The position numbers were made by a program, and so were the translations under genes. 64,000 nucleotides of DNA from the NCBI GenBank assembly GCA_018398585.1, contig JAGTTD010000016.1:21809212-21873211 (forward strand), read 5' to 3'. The notes under the pieces were generated by a model. It did not search any database. It had not been told where the DNA came from and was given only the letters and a program-made list of their open reading frames with translations. The DNA comes from Simmondsia chinensis. Taxonomy: Eukaryota; Streptophyta; Magnoliopsida; Caryophyllales; Simmondsiaceae. Below are positions 46,640 to 57,252 of this stretch, one piece after another. The stretch's first letter is position 1. Each line of letters starts with the position of its first letter.

Positions 46640-47085
46640 TGTTAGGTTATGCCTCAAATTTTATCTAAATTTATAAGTCTCGCCGTGAACAAGCCGATCG
46701 ATCCGGGGGAAAGTCCAATCGATCAGGGTGTAGCGCTGGAGCAGAGGAGCTGCAAAGACTCCGCCGATCGATCGGGAACCCAAAACACGTGTACCCTAGT
46801 ACGCTCAGTATAAATATGACATGAGGATTTCGTTTTAGGTATCCAATTAAAGAGAGAGCGCCGTCATCAATGACAGAGAGAGAGGGGAAGTGAATTGTAA
46901 TTCTTCCATTGCTTCATTCAATAAAGATTCTCCATCTTCATCGTGGTTTTTCCCCCTCTCGTTTGAAGAGGCGCTTCCATGTAAATCATTGTCTCCTTCG
47001 TTTATTCTCTTTTATCCTGTTATTTGCTTCATATTTGTTATAGTATTTGAATCAGATCCAGTTCTTGGGTTATTTATTCATCACA
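46640..47085 (+). repeat. 5' LTR of Copia-5
   Basis: Contains CCGATCGATC motifs, a TATA box (CAGTATAAATATGAC at about 46807) and the GA-rich start of the transcript. Matches 52657-53114. Confidence 0.85.
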
Positions 47086-48087
47086 AATTGGTATCAGAGC
47101 CCTGTTTGTTCGATTTGGTGTTATGACGTCCGCTGTAAAATTAGAAGTTGAGAAGTTCGGTGGTCAAGGGAGTTTCAATTTATGGCAGGTTCACATTAAG
47201 GGCCTCTTGACTCAGAACGGCTTAAAGAAAGCCTTGGATGGAAAAGAGAAGAAACCAGAGAGTTTATCAAAAGGACAATGGGAGGAGTTAGATGAAAAGG
47301 CTCTAACCGCTATTCAGATGTGTCTTACAGATGAAGTTTTGATAGAAGTTTTGGAAGTGAAAACTGCTAAGGAGTTGTGGGAGAAATTGCTGGAGATGTT
47401 CTATGTCAAGTCTGTCTCCAACAAACTTGCAGTTAAGCGATGTTTATTCACCTTTCGTACGTCAGAAGGTACGTCTCTTAAGAACCATATTAATGAATTT
47501 AACTCCATTATTCAAGAGTTAAAAGAATTGGATGATGCCCCTAAGGCAAGGTTGTCAAAATCGGGATTCTACGTAGAATCGACGAGGGGTCATCAGAATC
47601 GGAATTGTAAAATCGGATCAAGAATCGAAAGATTCTACTTTTTGTGTATGTAAATTATTTATACTGACAAAATTAGTATAATAATTTTCAAATATATGAT
47701 AAAGAACATCAAAAGTCTAAAACACATTAGTTTTATAATACATTGTAAAACCAAAGGTAGGAAAAAGTGTAACATCATTCTAACATAAAACATATACTCA
47801 AAGTCTCAACTCACAACATCATCAATAGTCATATCCGAAATCAAAGTGACTGTCGTCAATATCATTTGTGGTACTAGTGCTCATACTTCCCCTATCATTA
47901 AGAGAATAACCCCAGATTGTGGCATCATCTCCAATCAAACCTTCAATACAAAAACACATATATACTGAAAAGTAATAACTTTTCAAATTCAATTCACACT
48001 GAAGTTGGGGCCTTATCATCATTTAGAATATTTTTATTAAATTTTTCACTGAATGACATACTTTTTTGATACTCGTAATAAGAGAAA

Positions 48088-48220
48088 ACAACAACAGGCC
48101 CAGTGCCTCAAGGGCTCCCGCCAAAGCAGGGTCTTTGGGGGGTGGGGGTAGGATGTACGCAACCTTACCCCTTCAGGATGATACCCCTATGAGAGGTTGT
48201 TTCCGAGGACCCCCAACATG
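48088..48220 (-). mobile_element. Au-like SINE body, 5'-truncated
   Basis: Flanked by AGAGAAA (48081-48087 and 48221-48227). Minus strand reads CATGTTGGGGGTCCTCGGAA, ACAACCTCTC, AAGGTTGCGTACATCC, AGACCCTGCTTTGGCGGGAG and CCTTGAGGCACTGGG, ending TGTTGTTGTTTTC. It starts almost exactly at the head/body junction of the composite SINE (CTCAGGTTGGGGG), so its 5S-type head is missing. Confidence 0.7.
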
Positions 48221-48679
48221 AGAGAAAGATAATTTAATATGAAAATTCTAAATTTGTGACTTATGAGAGTTCAATAAAAAAAATTTAGAATTATTTAAGA
48301 AATTTTAACTATTACATGTCAGATATTAAACATTGTTTCTATAAGTAAAATATTACAAATAAATTTGAACAAAAATCGATGTATAAATATAGAAGTATAA
48401 ATATACAACTTATATGATCTAAGTATAGAATTGAAAAAGGTTAAAAAGAAATTAAAGTAATTTATTTACAAACTAAAAATTTTGAACAATATATATGGGT
48501 AAATTATGTGTACAAGTATACCTAAATAAAAAATAGTAAGACAGTTGACATATAACAAAATTATTTATTTTTAATTTTTGACTTAAATATGTAATATTTA
48601 TATATTATATATACAAAAACTAATAAGACAAATGTCCCTAAATCAAATTTGCTTGAAGTATTGATGAAAAACAAAAAAA

Positions 48680-48775
48680 AAAAAGAAACAAAAGACAGGT
48701 TGCTTCAATCGGGAATCGAACCCGCACACCACGCATACAACAAGCGAGCATAGGCCCACTAGGCCAAGGGTCTTA
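48680..48775 (-). repeat. tRNA-like SINE head or tRNA relic
   Basis: Minus strand CTTGGCCTAGTGGGCC resembles a Pol III A box and GCGGGTTCGATTCCCG a B box and T arm, 30-odd bases apart as in tRNA genes. A T-rich stretch (TTTCTTTTTTTTTTTG) follows. The acceptor and anticodon stems do not pair well, so it is not a working tRNA gene. Probably a tRNA-derived SINE head. Confidence 0.5.
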
Positions 48776-51700
48776 TATTGGTTTTCTATTCCTATTAAAT
48801 TAAATTTAAATCAATATAAAGATCTGTGTAAGTTGAATTGATAGAATCGTGTAGAATCGCGATTTTTGTGATTTTGATCCGATTTTACCGATTTTGATCC
48901 GATTCTGACCCGGTTCTACTTGAATACGATTTTTTAAGTGATTTAAATCGATTGGTTAATGTAGAATCGTAGAATCGTGCGATTCTACGATCTGAATCGC
49001 GATTTTAACAACTATGCCTTAAGGATGAAGATCAGGCTATGTTATTGTTATGTTCACTCTCTACTTCTTATAAAGGCTTTGTTGAAAGCATGATTTATAG
49101 TGGTACAAAAACCATCTCTGTTGATGAGGTTAAGAAAAACTTGCTGAGTAAAGAAAGAGTTGATAAGGAATTGTCAGATTCTATAAATGACTCAGGAAGT
49201 GGTTTGTTTGTGAGAGGTATAACTAAGACTAGAGGGTCTGATGGTGGTGAAAACAGGTTAGATATAAAAACCTGTCATGTATTTATTGTCAAAAGAAAGG
49301 ACACATAAAGAAGTATTGTTATAAGCTTAAAGGCAAACAAAAGGAAGATAACAGGAAAGACCAGAAAAGAAACGATAAATCCGCAGAAGTTAGTGTAGTT
49401 GAAGATGAGAATGATGTTGATGTTCTGCTAGTGACCGAATCCCAATTCAGATCTAAAGAAAATTGGATACTGGATTTGGGTTGCTCCTATCACGTTTGTC
49501 CCAATAGAGACTGGTTCACCACATATGAGTCAATTCAGGGTAGAGTTGTTCTAATGGGTAATGATGTAGCATGCAGAGTTTTGGGTATAGGAACAATTCG
49601 TGTTAAGATGTTTGATGGCACTGTCAGAACTTTGAGTGACGTTCGCCACGTTCCAGATTTAAAGAAGAATCTTATCTCTTTAGGTACCCTTGATTCTCAT
49701 GGGTACAAGTACGCAGCTCAAGGTGGAGTTATGAAGATCAGTAAGGGTGCTCTGATCGTGATAAAAGGCAGATGGGTAGGAACCTTGTATGAACTTGTTG
49801 GTTCCACAATGACAGGGTCAGTAGCTGTTTCTACATCATCTATGACAGATTCAGATATCACTAAGTTATGGCACATAAGGCTTGGTCATATGGGTGATAA
49901 GGGACTGTCAGAGCTCAGTAAAAGGGGTTTGTTGTGTGGTCAGTCAACACGACTGATAGAATTATGTGAGCATTGTGTTTATGGGTAGCAGAAGAGAGTT
50001 AGCTTCAAGCAAGCTGTGCATCAAACTAAGAGAACGTTAGACTACATTCATTCAGACTTGTGGGGACCGTCCAGAGTTACTTCCAAAGGTGGTTCTAGGT
50101 ATCTTCTAACATTTACTGATGATTTCTCAAGAAAAGTTTGGGTTTACTTCCCGAAACAGAAGAATAAAGTGTATGACACTTTCAAGAAATGGAAGGCTTT
50201 ACTTGAGAAGCAAATAGGGAAGCAGATTAAAAGGTTGAAAACATATAATGGCCTTGAATTTGTTGAGGGTGATTTCACCAAATTTTTTTAGTATCAAGGC
50301 ATTGTCAGACACAGGACCTATACAGGTCGACCTCAATAGAATGGAGTGGCAGAAAAATTGAACAGGACGTTACTTGAGAAAGCTCGTTGTATGTTGTCAA
50401 ATGCAAGTTTAGAGAGGGAATTTTGGGCAGAGGCAGTTAACATGGCGTGTTACTCAGTGAACTAGTCACCTCATTCATCGATTCAGCTGAAGACTCCAAA
50501 AGAGGTATGGTCAGGATCCCCTACTAATTATTCTCATTTAAGAATTTTTGGTTGCCCAGCATATGCTTATGTGAATGAAGGAAAGCTGAAGCCTAGAGCC
50601 AAGAAGTGCATTTTTCTTGGTTATACATCAGGTGTGAAGGGATTTCATTTATGGGATTCAAAGTCTCATAAATATCTGACTAATAGAGATGTTACTTTTA
50701 ATGAGTCATCACTACTACATCTGCCGCACTCGCCCTCCGCTATTTTTGATTCGAGTCAGGCGCAAAAGCCAGAAACTATTCAGATACAGTTAAGTAACAC
50801 AATTCAGCAGCAGGAAGTACGCACAGAGAGTATACAGGCACCTCCAGTACAGAGTTCTAAAAGAAATGAAGTAGTTGAAACCAATCAGCAGGTGGAGCAG
50901 TATACTATAACTAGTGGAAGACAGAAGAGACAAACTAAAGCACCCGCAGCATTATGGTTACGAAAAGATGGTTGCTTATGCTCTTTCAGTGGCTAAGACT
51001 ATGGAAGACAGTGAACATTCCACTTATTCAGGAGCTGTGTCTAGATCTGATTCAGAAAAGTAGTTGATGGTTATCCACGAAGAGATGGAATCATTACAGA
51101 AGTACCAGACTTGGCAGCTTGTTAAGCCTTAAACTGGGAAGAGAGTTATTGGTTGCAAATGAGTCTTCAAAAGAAAAGAAGGCATTCCTGGAGTGGAAGA
51201 TGCAAGGTACAAGGCTTGATTGGTAGCCGAGGGCTACAGTCAGGTACATGGTATTGACTTTCATGATATCTTTTCACCTATTGTTACACATACCTCCATT
51301 CGAGCACTACTTGCTTTAGTAGCCATGCATGATTTAGAGTTAAAACAGCTTGATGTGAAAACTGCATTCCTGCATGGTGAGCTCGAAGAGAATATTTACA
51401 TGCATCAACCTGAATGCTTTATTGTTGAAGGAAAGGAAGACCATGTTTGTTTGTTGAAAAGATCTCTTTATGGTTTGAGGCAATCACCAAGACAATGGTA
51501 CAAGAGATTTGATCAGTTTATGACCAGTTATGGGTTCTTCAGAAGCAAATATGACAGTTATGTCTATTTCAGGCAAACAGATTCAGGTTCATTCATTTAT
51601 CTTCGGTTATATGTTGATGATATATTGATTGCAGCTAAGGACATGTCGAATGTTGATAAGTTAAAAGCAATGTTGAAGAGTGAGTTCGAGATGAAGGATT

Positions 51701-52656
51701 TAGGAGCAGCCAAGAAGATACTTGGTATGAAAATCAAGAGGGACCCAAAAGCAGGAAAGTTATACTTGTCTTAGGAGAAGTATATTGAGAAGGTTCTCAA
51801 TCGTTTTCATGTGAAAGATGCTAAGCCAATTAGCACTCCTTTGGTGGCTCATTTTAAGTTTTCAGCATTGGCTTCGCCTCATACTGAGGAAGACATCACG
51901 TACATGTCACAGGTCCCGTACTCCAGCGCAATTGGTAGCATCATGTATGCTATGGTGTGTACGCGTCCAGATATTGCATATGCTGTTAGCAAGGTGAGCA
52001 GGTATATGGCGAATCCAGGTAAAAAGCATTGGCAGGATGTTAAATGGATTCTTAGGTATTTGCGTGGCACTTCTGATGTTTGTTTGGAATTTGGGAGGAG
52101 TAGAAGCTATTTAGTTGGGTATGTTGACTCAGACAATGGTGGAGACCTCGATAAGAGGAGATCTACTTCAGGTTATGCGTTTCGTTTGGGTAACAGTGCT
52201 GTTAATTGGAAAGCATGTTTACAGTCAATTACCGCACAGTCAACTACAGAAGCAGAGTATATGGCAATAACAGAAGCATTCAAGGAAGCTGTTTGGTTAA
52301 AGGGTTTGGTCAGTGAACTTAGTGTTGATCAGGGCACAGTTGGTGTTTATTGTGATAGTTAGTCAGCAATTCATTTAGCCAAGGATCAGATGGCCCATCA
52401 TGACAGGACTAAGCATATTGATGTCAAGCATCACTTCATTTGGGATCTGATTGAAGAGGGCAAGGTCGAATTGAAGAAGATTGGCACAGCTGATAATCCT
52501 GCTGATATGTTCACTAAAGTTCTACCAAGTAGAAAATAAGAGCATTGCTCGAATTTGGTTGGGCTTTTTGTTTTGTTGAGATAACCCTGATCAGGGTTGC
52601 TTTGTGGAGAAGGTGGAGAAATTCTTGTGTTTGAAATTTGAGTCAAGGTGGAGATT

Positions 52657-53114
52657 TGTTAGGTTATGCCTCACATTTTATGTAAATTAGCTATAAGCTT
52701 GCCGTGAGCAAGCTGATCGATCGGGGGGAAAGTCCGATCCATCGGGGTGTAGCGCTACAGTAGAGAATCTGCAAAGACTCTGCCAATCGATCGGGAGGAG
52801 CCGATCGATCGGGAACCCAAATCACGCGTACCCTGGTACGCTCAGTATAAATATGACGTGAGGGTTTCGTTTCATGTATCCAATTAAATGAGAGCGCCGT
52901 CATCATTGAGAGAGAGAGAGGAAGTGAATTGTAATTCTTCCATTGTTTCATTCAACAAAGATTCTCCATCTCTGCCCATGGTTTTTCCTTCTCTCGATTG
53001 AAGAGGGGTTTCCACATAAATTATTGTCTCATTCATTTATTCTCTTTTATCCTTGCTTCATATTTGTTATAGTATTTGAATCGGATCCAGTTTTTGGGTT
53101 ATTTATTCCTCACA
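52657..53114 (+). repeat. 3' LTR of Copia-5
   Basis: Co-linear with 46640-47085 but moderately diverged (for example, an extra GGGAGGAGCCGATCGATC segment near 52792). TATA box near 52846. Confidence 0.85.
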
Positions 53115-53840
53115 GTTGAAAAACATTGTTCCTATTATAAAAAAGAATGGCAAAATCAGAGTCCGTATTGATTTCAGAGATCTGAATGCAGCCACCACAA
53201 AAGATGAATGCTCAATGACAATAGCTTATGTATTCATTGATTCAGCCTCAAGGCTTGAGGTCTTATCTTTTATGGATGGCTATTATGGGTACGACCAAGT
53301 CATGATTGCTTCGGAGGATACCAATAAAACAGCATTCAGGTGTCCTGGATTAGTAAGGACCTTTGAGTGGGTGGCTATGCCATTTGGCTTAAAAACGCTG
53401 GTGCCACTTACTAGAGAGCCATGAACATGATCTTTCACGATCTCAATAGATGACATCGTGGTCAAATCAAAGTCCCAAGCTAAGCACTCGGAGGACTTAA
53501 CAGGAGCATTCCTTAGAATGAGGAGCCATAACCTCAGGATGAACCCAATAGGATGTGCCATTGGCGTGCACGCTAGAAACTTCCTTAGTTTTCTGGTACA
53601 CCATAAGGGCATTGAGGTGGACATTAACAGGACTAAGGCTATTCAACAAGTCAAACTGCCTTTGAGCAAAAAGGAGCGTAAACGCTTCTTGGGGCAGGTT
53701 AACTTCCTAAGACGCTTCATTTCAAATGTTGCAGGAAAAACCAAAGTCTTCTCTCCACTGCTGAGACTCAAGTTTGAGAAAGACTTCCAAGTGGGAGGAG
53801 CCACACCAAGCAACTTTCGAGGCCATTAAGGATTACTTGA
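53115..53840 (+). pseudogene. Tat RT, C-terminal part
   Basis: Continues the RT broken at 46639: NIVPIIKKNGKIRVRIDFRD, LSFMDGYYGYDQVMIASEDT. After a frameshift near 53390, SIDDIVVKSKSQAKHSEDL (about 53445-53500) holds the two catalytic Asp residues. The thumb/connection HHKGIEVDINRTKAIQ and KRFLGQVNFLRRFI follow to 53829. Frameshifts make it inactive. Confidence 0.8.
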
Positions 53841-53879
53841 TTAGGCCGCCAGTGTTGATTCCACCAAACAAGGCAAAAT

Positions 53880-54200
53880 TTGAAGATTTATGTCTCTGCT
53901 TCTGATGAATCAATTGGTTGTTTGCTTTTACAAGATAATGAGCAAGGATTTGAACAAGTTGTGTTCTACCTTAGCCGTTGTCTAAATGAATGTGAAATAA
54001 AATATTCCTCTATTGAGCAATTTTGTCTATCTTTGTTTTATGCAGCAATGAAATTGAGACATTACTCCTTGGAATTTACGATATATGTGGTTGCTCAAGC
54101 AGATGTCCTTAAGTACATGCTGGATAGACCTCTGATAAGAGGAAGATTAAATAAGTGGAGTATTGCTCTGCTTCAGTTTGAATTAGTATATGTGTCATAA
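53880..54200 (+). pseudogene. Tat first RNase H (Gypsy type)
   Basis: 106-codon open frame: YVSASDESIGCLLLQDNEQG, VVFYLSRCLNECEIKYSSIE, FTIYVVAQADVLKYMLDRPL, GRLNKWSIALLQFELVYVS. It is fuller than the minus-strand sister at 28986-29246. Confidence 0.8.
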
Positions 54201-54263
54201 AAGTCAGTCAAAGGCCAAGCCTTAGTAGACTTTTTAGCTGACCATCCAAACATCCATATTGGC

Positions 54264-54494
54264 GTGGACTGTGAGCTAGACCAGCTCCTAGTAGTGGAAA
54301 TGGTCCCTTGGAAACTATATTTTGATGCATCAAGGACCAATTCAAGCACAAGGGTTAGGATTGTGATTGAATCCCCTGTTGGAATCATCACCAAGCTAGT
54401 TGTTACCTTGGTTGGCAAGTGCTCCAATAATATGGCAGAGTATGAGGCATTGATCATAGGCCTAAAGACTCTTTCAGAAATGCAAGTCCTTTAA
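54264..54494 (+). pseudogene. Tat second RNase H (aRNH), truncated
   Basis: WKLYFDASRTNSSTRVRIVI and NNMAEYEALIIGLKTLSEM, the first two blocks of the archaeal-type RNase H; a frameshift at about 54490 precedes the last block (GDLDLVICQVKG-like, about 54510-54545). Two RNase H domains in tandem mark the Ogre/Tat group. Confidence 0.8.
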
Positions 54495-54662
54495 TGTTAT
54501 CATAAGAGGGGATTTGGACTTGGTCATTTGCCAAGTAAAAGGGAAATTTCAGAGCTTAAGCGATACCTCGAACAAGTACATATGAACGGTGCAAAAACTA
54601 TTAAGTTCGATGGTGTTTAGTTTGAACACATTTCTAGAGAACAAAACAAAGCAGCCAATGAC

Positions 54663-55300
54663 TTGACTCAATTAGATTCAGGGTACAAGTTGCCTAGGAA
54701 TTGGTGCGAAGAAAGCATGGTTATTAAAACTAAAATTTTAGACCATAACATTGAATTCACTGAGTCTTTCAGTTTTGAGAGCCAAGTCATGCCAAGTGAA
54801 CGTTTGGAGTGCTTTAAGACACATCAAACTGTTACAAGTCAACGTGAGGATTGGAGGAAACCTTGAATGGATTACTTCAAGAACCCTCGAGACTATGTTA
54901 AAGATAGGAAGATGAAAATGAGAGCTCATAAATTCCATCTAGATAATGAATCTGGAGAATTATACAAAAAGGACACAAGTGGAGTGCTTCTCAAATGTCT
55001 AGACTTAGACGAAACAATTCTAGTCGTGGTAGGAATCCATGAGGGTATCTGAAGCTCACTAACTTGGACCGACTTAGACTTGACGCCCTTCACAAACTAG
55101 ACAAACAAAAGAAGAGGGTGACCAAAGCTTATAACAAAAAGGTTAAACCTAGGTCCTTTGATTTGGGGGACTTAGTCGAGAAAGTGGTCTTGCCCATTGG
55201 CCAGAAAGATCACGTCCTTGGGCAATGGTTCCCAAAGTGGGAGGGTCCATTCAGAGTTATAGAGGTATTTGGAGGAAATGTTTACTCCAAGACCTAGATG
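54663..55300 (+). pseudogene. Tat integrase ends, core deleted
   Basis: 54663-54866 is the linker; 54867-55052 reaches the start of the zinc-binding domain (VLLKCLDLDETILVVVGIHE). At about 55050 the sequence jumps to the integrase C-terminal domain, MDRLRLDALHKLDKQKKRVT and FDLGDLVEKVVLPIG, then WFPKWEGPFRVIEVFGGNVY. The zinc ligands and the D,D-35-E core are missing. The deletion differs from that of the minus-strand sister. Confidence 0.75.
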
Positions 55301-55608
55301 GAAGAACTCACCCAAGGGTCATCAATGGAAGGTTCCTAAAGAAATATGCGCCATCAATTTGGCATTGTAATAAGGAAGTCCTTAAATTTAGATTCCCTGA
55401 ATTATGGGCTCTATTTCAATATCAATGTCTTAAGGATCAACTCCACGATTCTTAAGTTAGAAAAGTAAAGAAAGAGGAACTACCTAGTTGAGCGACGTAT
55501 TAACAAAAATGTCGTATTTCATTAACATTGTTAACGAGTACATGGCTTACATAAAGCAATACAAGAAAGTAACTTGTATGGCCAGAGGACTTCTTTACAA
55601 GAGAAAAA

Positions 55609-56791
55609 TCAAAAGAGTCGAGTCCTAACTCTAACTAAGGATTCCTCTATAGTTGATAGCTGGTTGGTTGCTTCATTCAGTTGCTGGTCCAACGAGAATG
55701 CCTCATCCTGAAGGACTTGGTTGCTACTTTGAGATTCTGCGGTAGCTTGCTCGAGCTCTTCAACTATGGAGCCTTGATAGATATGTTGCTGCCTGAGAGA
55801 AGATAGTTGTCCCCTGAGATGACTCAATCTCCCCTCCAAGTGATGAATTTCAACCTCTAAGCCTTTAATGTCTTGAGCTTGTTGACTCTGGACTCTTTGG
55901 GCTACCTGGAATTCTTCAAATAGAAGCTGCAAGCCACCTAGGCTAGTTGAACGCCCCAAGTCCCTAATGGCATCTTGACAACGCCATTTCTTCTGAAGAA
56001 GTGATGGAACCTCTTGATTCACTTTCACAAACACCTCCTCCAGTGCCTCAAGTTCTTTAGTAATGGCTGGAGCCACCTTAGGATCCTCCTTTAAGGAATT
56101 CACTAGAGAAATAGCTTCTTGGAAAGTAGCTCCCTCCGTCAGAGCAGGAACAGGGAGATGTGCAATCTCTCTCAGTCTTTGGAGCCTTGGAGATACTTGG
56201 TCCAACTGCTGGAAGGCCAATCTCCCACACACTCCTAGCCTCTCCAAAGGGGACAACATCCTTTCCGAGACTTGGGGAGGAATAACTCTTGTTGGTGTAA
56301 CCTAAAAAGGACAGCGTCAAAAAGAATTAGATTAAGTTCTAACTTCGAAAATAAACCAAGAGTATGAAGGGACTATCTTTTACCTCTGAAACTTCAGTTG
56401 AAGGGCGAAGAGGAACCTCTGCGGTCACTTCAGCCACTAGAATGCCTTCTTCAAGAGGGGTTTCTGAAAAGCAACGCTTGTATGTCATGACCAACTAATG
56501 GCTTGGACATTGAGCATTTAGTAGCCAAAAAATTAGATCATACCTTCAAAGATCTTTTCAATGGTTATGGAACGTGCTTCTGGAAGAAGGTATGGAGCCT
56601 ACACAAGGCCCCGGCTCAAAGGGGCTGGGAATGAAGCTTCTTCAGTGGGTTCACTTGCAATTGGCTCCCGAGCCGAAGCAGCAACATCTTCTCCTTCTTC
56701 AGTGCTTAAGCTCAATGATTCAGTATCTTGAGGGAGCTCTGGCACGATTTCTTGAGATGGGGAGTCTGGAATATCCACAATGACTTGTATT
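55609..56791 (-). CDS. Tat antisense ORF (aORF), three exons
   Basis: Opposite in strand to its host Tat element, between pol and the missing 3' LTR. Three exons join with consensus splice sites: exon A from about 56791 to 56544 (donor GTATGA), exon B 56463-56384 (acceptor TTTTCAG, donor GTAAAAG), exon C 56301-55609 (acceptor CTTTTTAG). Phases agree: the codon split at the first junction is completed in exon B, and the second junction lies between codons. Exon A is acidic and Ser/Pro rich (DTESLSLSTEEGEDVAAS), with one in-frame TAG at about 56600. Exon C encodes about 230 residues, largely helical and coiled coil (LEALEEVFVKVNQEVPSLLQ; HHLEGRLSHLRGQLSSLRQQ). The 5' start is not found. Antisense ORFs are known in Ogre/Tat elements; their role is unknown. 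Confidence 0.65.
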
Positions 56792-56960
56792 AATCTGTAT
56801 TAACCATATACTCTATACTTCAATTCTATCTAATACTTTGTACTTCCTCAACAACCGAATCACCTGCATAACATGTTATGTGATGTGGGGGGTCTAATTT
56901 AAACTAATCAAGTAACATGCATACAGTTTTGATTAATTATTCGTTAAAATTTTCATGCTA

Positions 56961-57166
56961 CTGCAACAGCGAGTTAAATTGACACAAATGATAATTAAAA
57001 AGGGTTTGTGAAGAAACTGAGTCGTGCATCCACTTTGATTTGAATTGATTGTTCAGGGGGTCCCTGCAACAGCGAGTTAAATTGACACAAATGATAATTA
57101 AAAAGGGTTTGTGAAGAAACTGAGTCGTGCATCCACTTTGATTTGAATTGATCGTTCAGGGGGTCC
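56961..57166. repeat. Tandem duplication, two 103-bp units
   Basis: Units 56961-57063 and 57064-57166 differ visibly at one base (GATTGTTC / GATCGTTC). Each starts CTGCAACAGCGAG and ends CAGGGGGTCC. Near-identity implies a recent event. It lies between the end of the Tat fragment and the NUP88 exon at 57253. Confidence 0.9.
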
Positions 57167-57252
57167 CACTGTATTCACCCTTTTTATTTATTATTATTTA
57201 CAGCACCAAGCAAATAAGGTAACATAGCCAATGACGTTTGTGGAATAGATAC

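Larger units (their letters stand above)
47547..49014. mobile_element. Mutator-like non-autonomous element A (1.47 kb)
   Basis: Splits the Copia-5 gag. Inverted ends GGTTGTCAAAATCG and CGATTTTAACAAC. Flanks TGCCCCTAAGG (47536-47546) and TGCCTTAAGG (49015-49024) look like a 10-11-bp duplication, the size used by Mutator elements. Subterminal repeats rich in GATTCTACG and ATCGGATT occur at both ends. The interior is AT-rich and has no transposase. It contains a truncated SINE (48088-48220) and a tRNA-like piece (48680-48775). Confidence 0.7.
47123..52540 (+). pseudogene. Copia-5 gag-pol
   Basis: Gag starts at ATG 47123 (MTSAVKLEVEKFGGQGSFNL) and breaks at 47546 for the insertion; it resumes at 49015 (LKDEDQAMLLLCSL) and ends in the CCHC knuckle CIYCQKKGHIKKYC (about 49278-49320), frameshifted from gag. 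The protease reads WILDLGCSYHVC (Leu where the catalytic Ser of D-S-G is expected). Pre-integrase is at 49870-49985 and the integrase core at 50030-50290 (YIHSDLWGPSRV, TFTDDFSRKVWVYF). RT has an intact LYVDDILIAAKD at about 51606. RNase H is at 52100-52360 (VDSDNGGDLDKRRSTSGYAF), ending KIGTADNPADMFTKVLP. At least six in-frame stops or shifts make it inactive. Confidence 0.9.
46640..53114 (+). mobile_element. Copia-5: Tork-like Copia inserted in the Tat RT
   Basis: LTRs 46640-47085 and 52657-53114 (TGTTAGG...CACA). GTTG, 46636-46639 and 53115-53118, is duplicated at the edges; a fifth base may have mutated. A primer site TGGTATCAGAGCCC follows the 5' LTR at 47089-47102 and a purine tract AAGGTGGAGATT precedes the 3' LTR. 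All Copia domains are present in order, but gag is split by a Mutator-like element. The FGCPAYAYVNEGKLKPRAKK-type integrase end is typical of Tork/TNT1-like elements. Confidence 0.9.
45996..56791 (+). mobile_element. Plus-strand Ogre/Tat-type Gypsy fragment
   Basis: Sister of the 24745-36422 element, on the other strand. It starts abruptly at about 45996-46005, in the region before RT, and runs through RT (split by Copia-5), both RNase H domains, integrase ends and a spliced antisense gene. It is cut off near 56791 before any 3' LTR. Gag, protease and both LTRs are absent. Confidence 0.75.

Noticed and set aside
48680..48775. Functional tRNA gene
   Set aside because: The B box and T arm are good, but acceptor and anticodon stems do not pair convincingly, and it sits inside a transposon.
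56574..56783. Plus-strand 69-codon ORF
   Set aside because: It lies antisense to exon A of the spliced aORF, whose splice sites and phases give a better explanation.
57194..57252. NUP88 exon continuing to a stop at 57194
   Set aside because: The tail after EREFRTDL is not NUP88-like. A GTATCT donor at 57252 in the right phase marks the exon end.
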